Assembly (NCBI GenBank): GCA_020091685.1
Contig: CM034608.1
Location: 6,607,751 to 6,671,750 of the forward strand
DNA: 64,000 nt
Reading direction: 5' to 3'
Source of the DNA: Lutjanus erythropterus
Taxonomy: Eukaryota > Chordata > Actinopteri > Lutjaniformes > Lutjanidae
In this document: positions 23,195 to 33,960 of the stretch, in pieces
How positions within the stretch are numbered: position 1 is the stretch's first letter
Layout of the letters: each line of letters begins with the position of its first letter
The notes under the pieces: generated by a model
Databases searched by the model: none
What the model was told of the DNA's origin: nothing
The model's input: the letters and a program-made list of their open reading frames with translations, nothing else
Translations under genes and position numbers: made by a program

Positions 23195-23960
23195 AGTGGA
23201 ATATTCTTTTGGTTGTGACGATAAAAGCAAAAATTTACTGATTATATTGATTGTGGTATTGATTGTGATTATACTAGTTCATAACCTGACACACAAGTCT
23301 TCTTTAGAATTTGTATGGAAAAGGGCAGGCACTTTCAAAATACAATTGGCAGGTGATTAGACTCAGATCAGACACTTGCTGAAGAAGAGCAACTGTCTTG
23401 ATGTTGATAATACTGCAGATAGAAGTCTGTGCAAGACAATGAGCCTGTATAACATTTTCTACTCTTTCTTATTGGCTCCAGTTATGTGACTGCGATGTTT
23501 ACATTTTATTGTTATTGTTGTCTGTTTTTACTAGATTGCAACCACCTCGTCTCATTGTCCAATTTCTGGTGGGCGTGAAACTTGCGAAAAATACATAAAG
23601 CCATATCTAGTTAACCTAGCACACCAGCTGGTTTATTACACAGAACCAGCTGGGAAGTTGCCCTTAGAAGATGTTTGGAAAAGGGCAAGCACTCTCAAAA
23701 AAAAAAGGCATGGCAGGTGATTGGATGAACCATCTGTCGATCACGTCTAACACGGGCTAACTTCAACCAATCAGATCGAACTCTTGCCAAAGTTGGTCGG
23801 GAGAAGAGCAAAACCTTTTCCTTTGAGAAAAGCCTTCAGTGTCATTCTTTGCTCTTATACTCTCCAGTTCTCATATAACCGATGCTATCACAGTATCTGC
23901 GCTAACCTCTTAAGGAACCGCCTGTTTCCATGGACGCTTCTCGCTGCTGCCGTTAGTCCC
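23195..23960 (-). mobile_element. Non-autonomous transposon with DNA-helicase relic, copy 1
   Basis: Read on the minus strand, 23771-23839 encodes a fragment containing ALLPTNFGKS, a decayed Walker A motif, preceded by LKAFLKGKG. Superfamily-2/RecQ-like helicases have an LKxxQ...FLxGKDVFxxLPTGxGKS stretch here, so the element carries the beginning of a helicase gene. The rest (AAAGTGC.TGCCC.TTTCCA, TGGAGCCAATAAGAAAGAGTAG and so on) is non-coding and is shared with 28240-28735. Stops and frameshifts make it a pseudogene. A partly repeated tail at 23195-23340 suggests a nested copy. The family name is not certain. Confidence 0.65.
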
Positions 23961-26849
23961 TCCTGGGTCCTGGGATGCTGACTGGCTGCACCGCTTTTGG
24001 TGTGGCCTGGTAGGATGGATTCTCACGCGATCTCACAAATCCAGCTTCCTGAGCTAAACTGGTTCATGTTGTTAACAGTTTACATACTGTAACATGACAT
24101 AATCTCACATTTTTAAACATGTTTATCTTAATAGATCAGACTCAAGGCACTCTGAGTTATTCATCTATGTCTCCCCAGATTCATAATTATGTAGCAAAGA
24201 CTTTAATTTAATTAATTTAATTTAATAAAATTGTATTAAGTGCATTTTTTGATACTGTATTGATATAACATGTATGATTTCACTGAATAATGTCCAGTGA
24301 GAAACATGCTGTCTTCACCTTGAGTAGTACAGAGAACAAATAAAGAGCTAAACATTTGATGTCATGGTTAAGTTGACCTTTGACCTTTTGCATGTAAAAT
24401 GTCATCACCTCCTCATTTTAACTGAACCTTTGGCTAACAAGATGCATTATGGGTAATGTTGGTGCCAGGTTGAGACAAGGAAGAAGAACATATGGAATCA
24501 GTTTTGTTCCTTTTTTTTTTACTGTCCAACATGAATCTGACAGTGTTATTGAAATGCTAATGCTAGTACTCTTTTAAGGAAATGTGTAAAATAAGCAGAG
24601 TTGGGACCAAGTCATCGTTTTGCAAGTCACAAGTAAGACTCAAGTCTTTGCACTGAAGTCCCAAGTCAAAACTAACAAGTCCTGAATCAAGTCCTAAGTC
24701 CTAAACTTTGAGTTTTGAGTCCTAAACAAATACACACATACATTAAAAGTATTAAAATACAAATGAAAACAGCATAATGCTGCATATCTGATTGGGATCA
24801 AGAGAAAAAAAAATTCAGAATATTCCTAGTTTTAAAATCACTTGTTGATTGAACTGAAGACTCAGAGCCATGACCTTATATAAAGACAAAAGTTTACATT
24901 CTTTGATCCCTGAGGATCTTCAGTGAGAGATTCTGACAGCATTAGTTCTGTGCCCACTAAATATATGCAGAGAGAAACAGGGCATCTTAAAGCATCAAAC
25001 CCAAACCATCAGCTCTGCCCTCACAGCTGTACTGCAGCTAAATATGACAAAGGTTGTGCGTTAGACGTTGGTGGACTGAGCTGATATCTGATGGCCTCAG
25101 TCACCGTCTTGACGGCCGACTCGCAGGCAGCCTGTCCCCTCTGGTGTTCCCAAACAAACCTCAGACAACTCGAACTCTGGCCCACTTAGAGGGAAAAAAA
25201 ACTACAAATAGCTGAGAAGGGTGGAAAAAAGAGGAAGAAGACAGTGATGAAAGGGAGGGTGTGAAATAGAGAAATGTTCTCAGGAGTAATCATTATACAA
25301 AGCGAGTGCAAAAAAGAGGAAGGAACCAGAACACCAAAGGAAACAAAGTGAGGAAGAAAAAATGAAAATGTAAATATGAGAACACAGAGGACAGCAGCTC
25401 AGATGATAACAGATTATTACCATACAGCAGTCTTACTGTACATTGGAGAGGACAGAAGGTTTGACAGCTGTGCCAAAACTGCAGCAGCACCCCCTAGAGG
25501 CCAGAGGGAAACACTGATATGTGTGTTCTGAAAAGTCATTTTTATGCCAAGCTGTTGCCTACTGTACATGTCTATTTAAAGTACTGTCATGACTCTTTAA
25601 GGTCTGTGCATGTCTTACAAAAACATAATTTTTTTATCCTACAAACACAGAGTGTCTCTTGACCTTCTCTGGACGTCTCTGTTGCTACAAATAATATTGT
25701 TACACAGAGGTACAACTGAACTGACACTGTTCTCACTTAGGCAGCTGAAGACAGTTTTAAGGAGAGGATAGAGAGGAATCATTGAGGTCAGGAAATGTGC
25801 AATTTTTTGATAAAGAAACACCATGATCACTATGAGCATATGTAGCTTGCAATTAACTTTTTAAAGTACATGAATGTAGTTAAACTACCACCCAACTCCT
25901 GCAAATTGTAGTACTTGAACTACATAATTAACTGTACCCAAACACTCTATTTTACATAATACACCAAAATTTTGTCAATAAGCACAATTACTGCAGGGCT
26001 GCCAAATTACTGTTTGATATTTTTTTAAATTTTGTTTTTATCAAAATATATGTGAAAATGGAATAGTACCAGAAGATATAGATGATAACAACCAGATATT
26101 ACTACTGAGAGTCCTACTAAGGCTGAGACCACAACCCACTGCAGGAACACAATGGAGATGTTTATTATGTGGAAAACATAATTGCAGTGTATTTTTAACC
26201 AAATTCTCCCCAATAACGTCATATATTCTAATTAATCTTTTTTCTTTTGATAGATTGATTGAAAGTGTAACAACTTTACTTATTTATCTATTTATCATTT
26301 CATATTTTTTTATTTATTATTTTTAGATATGTTTTAGTTTTCCCACTTTTTAAAAATATATTTATTTAATGTTCCATCCTCCTAATATAAGTATGAACGA
26401 ACATGTGATTTTTTTTCTTCCTGTGTATTTGTCTGTTTTCTCTGGGCTCACGGATGTGAATTATTATTCATTCCTACTCATAAGAACTATGTATGGACAT
26501 TGACGGGATGCCAAAAATGGTGGACAGCTTAAAGACATTTGTGTCTTTGAGCAAGCATCTGTACTGTATGACTGTAATTCTTCAAAGGACATAAAAATAA
26601 GTTCCAAAAAAATAGGTGAAAATACACATACATACACATTAATCTGAATCTAACATATTATTAGCAAAAAGAAAAGAAAAATAAGTAAAAACATTTAATT
26701 TACACAACCTTGACAAAAGGCTACTCATGAATCCTGTGAGCTAACTAACCTACGAAATCACTGTGCAACATCTATCGTACCAGAACACTGAACTCATTAC
26801 CTACGTACTGAAAAATATTTGCAAATTAGCTGAATTATCCCAAGTATGA
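23961..26849. other. Intergenic DNA with short repeat fragments, no gene
   Basis: A fragment of the AAGTC(C)AAGTC-type dispersed repeat lies at 24600-24735 (see 29880 and 41560). A moderately GC-richer piece at 25040-25160 has no coding signature. The remainder is AT-rich with short chance frames. Confidence 0.45.
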
Positions 26850-26958
26850 CTTGTCCAGGGTGTACTTTGCCTCTCGCCCAGTGTCAGCTGGGACAGGCTC
26901 CAGCCTCCTCCAGACCCGTCAGGATACGTGGTTGCTGACACTGGATAGATGGATGGAT
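26850..26958 (+). mobile_element. 3' tail of an L2-like non-LTR retrotransposon
   Basis: The sequence CTTGTCCAGGGTGTAC, then CCTCTCGCCCAGTGTCAGCT, GGGACAGGCTCCAGCC and a terminal GGATAGATGGATGGA is the well-known 3' end of fish L2-type LINEs, which finish in short ATGG-type microsatellites. Only the tail is present, as expected from 5' truncation. Confidence 0.75.
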
Positions 26959-27726
26959 CCCAAGTGTACAGACCCTCTGCAATGGATCATTTTGTGACTT
27001 CTGACACATGCTTCACCTCAGAGACCACCAGTGAAAGTGAAGAGGGCGAGGCTAATGCAGCTAAGACCCAAAAATATTCAATGCATACTATAATATTATA
27101 TATATGTAGGGGACCCTGCTCCATTTCTAATGTTGTTTTATCAAATGAGGGTTATATTATAATGTCTGACCTGTGGTACATGTTGAACGCAACATGACTG
27201 TGCCACCCCAAAGCGAGAGATGGTGTCAGCCTCTGATCTGCTATGAAAATGTTTCTCCTTTGTTCTGTGGAAGAATAAAGGAGCTAATGAGCAGCCTGGA
27301 AAGACTCCAAAGAGATATGTTTGTTAAATGAATGTGTATCTACTGTGACTGTTCACAGATGTGTAATTAGAACTGTGAACAGTAAGTATGGGCCTGATGT
27401 CTCTTGTTTGTTCCATGAGACAAAGGCAGAGGAAGACAGAGATGCACAATACACAAAGAGAGACGTGGGAGTCAGATAAAGAGAGAGAGCAAACGGGGGA
27501 TGAGATGATGAGAAGAGAAGGAGGAACTGCTGACCATAACATTCATTATAAAATGCTGGAATCTCATTTTATTTGTTTTAAACCTGCTAAATGTTAAGTT
27601 TTATTAAGTTGTATTATTGGTAAAAAAGTTTTTTAAGTAACTTAAGTACTGCAGAGTTGGAGACTAAGGCAACAACCCTGCACTGCTCCTGTTCGTTCAC
27701 ACAACTGTGTTTCTAAATGTCACAAC

Positions 27727-28100
27727 AGCATTGTGAAATTCAAAGATGACACCCCAGTGATTGGTCTGATAAATGACAACAGTGTGGACAGCCACAGGAA
27801 GAAGGTGAGGGACCTGCGGTGTCAGAACAACAACCTGTCCCTGAGTGTTAAAAGGAGATGATAACTGTTGATTTTAGGACGTCCAAAACAATTTAGGCAC
27901 CAATTTACATCACCGTGTCCCGTAGAAATTGTGAAGAATTGCACATTTTTGGGCGCTCAGCTCTCAGACTTCCTCTTCTGGTCTTATATCACCAGCGATA
28001 CTTTCTGAGAGGACTCAGTTCGTGGTCTGTTGTCATTCCTTCCCCAAAGAAAGTACTTACGAAGCATCAGAGCTTGGACAGGCCACCTCAAAGACAGTTT
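27727..28100 (+). mobile_element. Degenerate LINE reverse-transcriptase fragment
   Basis: Translation from 27727 gives SIVKFKDDTPVIGLI then NNNLSLSV. This is the FADD catalytic region of a fish non-LTR reverse transcriptase, with the first Ala changed to Lys. After stops and frameshifts it continues as VDFR, API.I.VS and VEIVKNCTFLGAQLSD, the usual order downstream of FADD in CR1/L2/Rex-type elements. Multiple stops show it is dead. Confidence 0.75.
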
Positions 28101-28239
28101 TTTTCATTAGCTAGTTTAGTCCAGTGGTTTCCAGTCAAAGGGTCACAAGATGAATCTGAGGGGTCACAAGAAGATTCAGGGCAGAGGAAAGAATAAGAAA
28201 AACTACTAAAATTTGTGTTCATATTTTGCACTAATATTT

Positions 28240-28735
28240 ATTTTCGTCACTACTGAAAGAATATTCTACTGCCTTGACTGGACATTATTCAAGAACGGCA
28301 CTGAAGGCTTTTCTCCCAACCAACTTCAGCAAGCGTTTGATCCGACTGGTTGAAGTTAGCCCGGGTTAGACGTGATCAACAGATGGTTCATCCAGTCGCC
28401 TGCCAGGTGTTTTTTGAAAGTGCTTGCCCTTTTCCAAACAGCTTCTAAGAACAACTTCCCAGATGGTTCTGTGTAACAAAACCATCTGGTGTGTCAGGTT
28501 ATCTAGATATGGCTTTATGTATTTTTCGCGAGTTTCACGGCCACCATAAATTGGACAATGAGACAAGGTGGTTGCAATCTAGTAAAAACAGACAACGACA
28601 ACAAGAAAATGTAAACATCACAGCCACATAACTGGAGCCAATAAGAAAGAGTAGAAAATGTTATACAGGCTCTGGTCTTTGTTTTGCACAGACTTCTATC
28701 TGCAATATAATCAACAACAAGTCAGTCTGACTCAT
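28240..28735 (+). mobile_element. Non-autonomous transposon with helicase relic, copy 2
   Basis: Same family as 23195-23960, in the opposite orientation. It starts with a GAATATTC.ACTGCCTTGACTG block, then AACGGCACTGAAGGCTTTTC (the LKAF helicase segment), a deletion, GACTGGTTGAAGTTAGCCCG and the long shared non-coding body. It ends within a few bases of the likely first exon of pip5k1b, so it may supply part of that promoter region. Confidence 0.65.
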
Positions 28736-28739
28736 AGGT

Positions 28740-28972
28740 GCGATGGAATAATACAACAGGTGGGTGGAGAGAGAGAGACACACACTGACACACAGGGAGA
28801 GAGAGAGAGAGAGAGAGGAAGTGGTGAAGATGCTCTGCGTCGCTGCAGCACTCTGCTCCTCATCTCAACACAGTCAGTCTGCCACAGAGTTTACAACACA
28901 CAACATCGGTGTATCATCGGCGTGTAGCTGACCTGCATTCACCGCCACCTTCACACCACCATGCCAGTTAAG
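28740..28972 (+). other. pip5k1b: Probable non-coding first exon of pip5k1b (with uORF start)
   Basis: A GC-richer stretch with a (GA)n run (28797-28817) ends in a good donor (AAG before GTAAGG at 28973). Its only suitable ATG (28961) has a strong context (CACCACCATG). Splicing to the exon at 33738 would give a 14-codon upstream ORF ending at TAA 33768-33770 (MPVKKRPTWKMQFQ), so the exon is 5' UTR for the kinase. A different first exon cannot be excluded. Confidence 0.5.
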
Positions 28973-29879
28973 GTAAGGAGGCAAAGAGCGTTCGTTTCCT
29001 GTCAGCTCCATAAGAAACTGAGGACAGAGCCACTTGTTAAACTTTTTTTTTCTGTTTCTGCATAAATAGCTGTATGTTTGCGGTTGTTTATCTCCTGCTG
29101 TTAATAATTAAAAACAGTCATAATAGTGTCACGTAGCCCATACAAGTCGTCTGTATGTGTGGCACAGGGGGAAAGACGGGCTGGTGATGGTATCACAAGA
29201 GGAAACCAGCTCCACTTCCTTCCAGTCAGTCAGAGACAGAAAGTAAAATGTCGGCAATAAGCTGGATGGGGTTGTCGTCTTTTACATGCATGCAAAAGAG
29301 CTGCAGTGTGCGTGTTTTGTGACAGAGTGCAGGTTTAAATATTCACCTGAGTTTACCTGAGCCACACAAGTTATATAATACACTGGATAACCCAGTTATA
29401 ACTAAGGCGGTGTGGCACCACAGCCCTGTCATAAAGTTATACCTTCATGGAGGTTATAATGTTCACTTTGTATTGAGGCAATGTTTTCGAGAGGTGTTGA
29501 TTGCTTCTGGTGATGTTAAATTGTATTGCATTACTGAAAGGTATAGTCTATCCTTTTCAATATTTTAATGTTTATTAAAATATGAAGTCTACTAATTCTA
29601 ATACTAAGTGTGTAAGACTGTGTTCTCCATTGAGGATGGATTATGACCACTGTACAAGTGTTTATTGTTATATTACCGGCCCAGTTTTTTTTTTATGATA
29701 TGGTAATTCCATTAAGGTTTATTAATTGCTAAAGGTCAGTCTGTATCTCGTAACAGAAATTACACATGCTGGCCACCACAAAAACCCTAAGCCATGCTAT
29801 TGGCCAGAGTTGTCAAACGACTTGGATTATTTGGTTTCCCATTAGCCACCAAGGTAGCAACTATTCACAAGTAACACAA

Positions 29880-30440
29880 GTAAACATATAATGAAAACAA
29901 TTGATAATCCATTTCACTCAGTCTTGAGCCTTTTGACTTGAAAAAACTTGATACCGTCCTATAAACCAAAAGATTAAAAAGTCTGTTCTTTAAAGTGTGC
30001 CATGTGCACCATGAACCAATCATTCCCTTCATTTACTGAATCATCTAATGTCAACAACGTTCATTCTCAGCAAGTTGACTCTTAATTCATCAGATCCACT
30101 TTGTTTGAACCAATCCGACAGCATCCAATCAAATTGAAGGAGAGAACCATGAAGAACTAACATTATGCTACTGAGCCCCACTTGGAAAAGATGGTACCAA
30201 AGATAATTTTGTCGACGTACATCAACTTCTAAAATTAAAGACAGAGACGTAAGATCTTCCAACTTCGTTCAGCATTTGAAGTTGCATAAAGAACAGCAAG
30301 CTAAAGCTAATATTACCACAGATAAGCAAGTTAATGCTTAGCTAATGTTAGCTTAATAAGAAAGTAGCTTAAATCAATAAGACTAGACTCACTGTTACAT
30401 TATGACTTGTTTAGGACTTGAAACTCAACTTTGGACTTGC
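29880..30440 (+). repeat. Dispersed repeat in pip5k1b intron 1
   Basis: The landmarks TTTGTTTGAACCAATCCGACAG, then CTTCCAACTT.GTTCA.CATTTGAAGTTGCA, AGCTAATGCTTAGCTAA-like sequence and GGACTTG repeats all recur in inverted order at 41560-42430. A further fragment is at 24600-24735. The family is a common teleost element marked by CAAGTCC/GGACTTG units. Non-coding. Confidence 0.65.
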
Positions 30441-31060
30441 CTGTCTTGACTTGGGATTTGCTAAACAATTACTTGGTGGCACCTCCGTTTCTACCATGAC
30501 TATAGGGATGGTAAAGTCCTCTACTTTGGACCAGACAGTTGGACCAAATATTTCAGCAACTTTGTCATGGATTGTCATGTACAAACATTTGTGAACCAAG
30601 CACCACCATGATGTTAACATATTTGGCTTTTTATAAAATAAAAAGAAAACTGTGGAATCGGCTGCCATTAGATTTGGTGCACTTTGCTAATTATTTTGGT
30701 GACTTTCGCTCTAGCACCACCAACACACCAATTTTTTAAATTTATCATGTGAAATATGTCATCTGCTGCTTGATGGATTGGCACCAACTTTAGTACAAAC
30801 ATACATCGTCCCTAGAATCCTAGTGCCTCTGGTGATCCCCTGACTTTTCCACTAGAGCTACCACTCGGCTGACATTTTTAAATTTGAGTGAAATATATTG
30901 GCATTGGGTGGATTGCCATTACATGTGGTATAGAGATTCATGTTCTCCTCAGGATGAATTGTAACAGCTTTGGTAATCTCCTGACTATTCATCTAGCTCC
31001 ATTATCAGTTCAAAGTTTCACTTAATGACCAAATGCCTGCATGTCATTCCCATCATTAAA
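30441..31060 (+). repeat. Dispersed repeat with about 100-200-bp internal monomers
   Basis: The motif ATGGATTG.CA(T) followed by ATT...TTTGGTG, then GATC(C)CCTGACTTTTC..CTAG.GC.ACCA, recurs at least three times, so the element is built of related submonomers. The same family is at 36900-37430, which also has its GTTAGCATGCTAATGTTAGCA portion. This is a common fish repeat without coding capacity. Confidence 0.6.
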
Positions 31061-32884
31061 TCAGCAATACATGTAGGTACAACTATTTATACTGCTGTCA
31101 TTAAGTGCAGAAAGCCCAGATCTACAGGAACTTTGTGACAGAATTAGATTAGAATCAATACCTCCTAATGGTTTTTCGGTGTCAAATGTTAAGTGTCAGT
31201 ATTGGTAACTGTGTTATAGGTCTTTGTGTCTTACAGTAAGTGCCCACACAGTCCCTGTCAGAGATTTTCCGATACAAACAAATTTGTACCTTTGTTATGA
31301 AGAATAATGTAATCATTTTTCATGAAACAGAACAGAATAGAAAAGTGATCAATCTAGATCACATTATGTTAATTCAATGTTCAACGATTCAACACGATCG
31401 ATGCAAAGTGAAAATATCTATATATAGGATGCGCTTTTATTTTGAAATTCCCACCCCATGTCAGTGCCACAAATGTCTGGAAGAGTTCAGTCAGAAAATT
31501 GCCAACTGACATCGATCACAGACCCTGAAATTAATCAAATCAAAATCGTATTGTGGCAGACTTATATTCTAACGTTGTCCAAAAACTCAATATAAAATCG
31601 TAGTGTGATAAAACCCTAATCTGTGGCAGTTCTGGACCAGTTTTACTAAGCAGCAGACTGAGGCCAGTTGTTTTGTCAGAGCGGCACATTTGACCTGGGT
31701 ACTCAAAACAATATAAGATACCAATATTTATTTATATGCTAGCAAATTAGCACCATTAAAAGTAGCCAAATTAGCTATTAGCAGTTCCTCTTTGCAATGC
31801 ATCCATGGATGTACGTGGAACTACCACCAAATTACTTTGATACTGAAGAAAAACAAATTCTCAAGCATGCTCTGGGGTTGTAAGGACCATTTTTTTGTCT
31901 CTGTTTTTAAGGATATTGTGTGGGGGTCATACCATTGCAAAAAAATGGTAATTTTATTATTATAGTAGACTCTTGGAGGGTGGGCCACAGGGGGGTTCAA
32001 AATCAGTGTTAAAGGGGGCACTGGCCCTTCAGATACACCTAAAATATACAAAATATATGTCAGTGATTGAACAGTTTCTTGCAAAACACCTTGCACTTCT
32101 ATATTTATTACAATTGTCCCAGGTGGGAACTGGACTCTTCCCCTGCTTACTGAAATACACAACACTACCTGTTTTACATGCTTTTGTTTATTTTATGTAC
32201 TATAATTTTGCATTCTGGCTCATTATTAGTGTTTTAGTCCCCAATTAGACAGAGTAGAATTTATTTTTGTTGTTGTTAAGAACGGGAAGTCTATGCATAA
32301 TCGTTCTAACTATGCATTAAGCAAACTAATGCATGTACAAATGCTTAATCCAGCAGGTTGTGCCTTTGTTGTGCTGTTACATCACTCCGTGTTTTCAATA
32401 TGTAAAGTGGTGCTGAGGAAACCTCAACTGACCTGTTAAAGCTTCTATGTATATAATTAACCCCATTCACTGCTCTGACCACTAATCACAAAGTCTGTTT
32501 ACTAAAAGGAATAATCTTAACCAGGTTTCTTCATCTCTTCAGCCTACAGTTCATGTGTACAGACAACCTGGAGAACTGCACAGCAAATCCTTTAGAAACA
32601 AGCTCTCTCATCATGATGCTTATGAAACAGTTTCATTCTCCTCAAGTCACAAAACCACAAAACCACATCCTGAGACAGTACTTAAAATAAACAGCGGCTT
32701 GTCTGCTAGGATCTGTGCTGGAGTTTGCAAGTTTGCTTAAAGAAAAGCGCTTGTGATGCAACTTTTTATGATTCACACGCTGGTATAGGAGAAAGCACCT
32801 GGCCGAAAAGGTGATACATATTTTTTTGAAGAACACTTTTAGCACTTGAAGTGTGTCATATAAACATTAGAGGGGTTGTACAAT

Positions 32885-33190
32885 CCTGGAGGAATCAGTA
32901 TGTTCTGATAAATAATATCCTTGCCAAATGTTTGACGATTACTTTCGGAGTTCCTCGTGGCTCAGTTTTAGGCCCATTATTGTTTATTTTTTACACAGTC
33001 AGATGTATGTTTTTATAATTTACAGATAATACAACTTTTTGTTGTGAGAATAGTTTGAAACAACTTTTTAATATTTAAAAACAATCAAAATGTCTAAAAA
33101 ATTGGTTTGATTGCAACAAACTATACTATAATTTATCACTAAATTCATCATCTTTGTCTTTGATTCCCAAAGAAAACTTATGATAGGTGA
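32885..33190 (+). mobile_element. Degenerate non-LTR reverse-transcriptase fragment
   Basis: A single frame reads QYVLINNILAKCLTITFG, then GVPRGSVLGPLLFIFYT, then FTDNTTF (from FADDT) and NWFDCNKLYYNLSLN. This is the classical GVPQGSVLGPLLF...FADD...W...NKLSLN order of the palm domain in fish LINEs. Two in-frame stops (TAA, TAA) and the loss of both catalytic aspartates' context show it is inactive. It lies in pip5k1b intron 1. Confidence 0.85.
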
Positions 33191-33737
33191 TGTTGAAATT
33201 GAAAGTGTCTGAAATCAAATATCAAACATTTAAAACGTCGATAAGCAGTCACCATAGCCACTCCTTAATGAAGTTGCAGTCAGTGTTTTTGTTGTGTCTG
33301 TCCTTTTGCTCATCAGTGTTGCTTTTTTAGGGAGCTGAGGGTCACATATGTACAGTAAGAGAGAAAGCACTCTCTGTACTGTTATAAAACAGGGGAATTT
33401 GGTATGTAATGGTTTTCCCAATCCTTCTTAATTAGGATTAAGGGTTGTTGTGAGGGATTCTGGAGCTAAAGACTCTGACAAACACTGCTGGTCCCTCAGA
33501 ACTTAGCAGCGCCACAGACAGAAAGGTCTGCACCTTTGAAGGCTCCATACAGTAAGTCTGGAAAATTTGAATTAGACAAACCACGGAAGAGATTGTTGTA
33601 AGCTTTGAAATGCTAATGCAACTTGGGTAATCAGTCGTAGCCGTGCAGTTTTTCACCAGCTGACGTGTGCTTTGCATTGGCGCTCATGCAAATGCCACAC
33701 ACTGCGTAACTACCTCTTCTCTCTACCTCGTCTACAG

Positions 33738-33960
33738 AAGCGGCCTACCTGGAAAATGCAGTTTCAGTAAAGCCCATTCAAGGCAAATCGCTACGTCTGG
33801 TCTTAGATCATTGAGGGGAAAAAAGGAACTCACAGCTGGAGGAAGGACAGCCGAGCTTCCCTCTGATCAAGTTCTCTCTGTCCAGAAGATGTCAACCACC
33901 AGCACCGACAGTTTAGGAAGAGGAACCAAAACCTCCAAAGTGTCAAAGGATCATAAAAAG
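33738..33960 (+). other. pip5k1b: pip5k1b exon 2 (5' UTR plus start codon)
   Basis: The acceptor is TCTACAG at 33737 and the donor GTAAGC at 33961. Positions 33738-33888 are 5' UTR, and coding starts at 33889 (AAGATGT, A at -3). The frame stays open upstream of this ATG but has no earlier ATG in this exon. The start gives [12 protein letters not shown]...KDHKK, in line with the short Lys-rich N-terminus of the beta isoform. Confidence 0.75.

Noticed and set aside
27915-28196. 93-codon + frame as a gene
   Set aside because: It overlaps the LINE reverse-transcriptase remnant in a shifted frame.
28961-28972. MPVK as the true N-terminus of the kinase
   Set aside because: Joining to the next exon in that frame stops after 14 codons. 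The ATG at 33889 gives the expected short N-terminus running straight into the kinase core.
33667-33888. Longer N-terminal extension of PIP5K1 in frame with 33889
   Set aside because: The frame is open but has no ATG within the exon, and the first exon supplies none in that phase.
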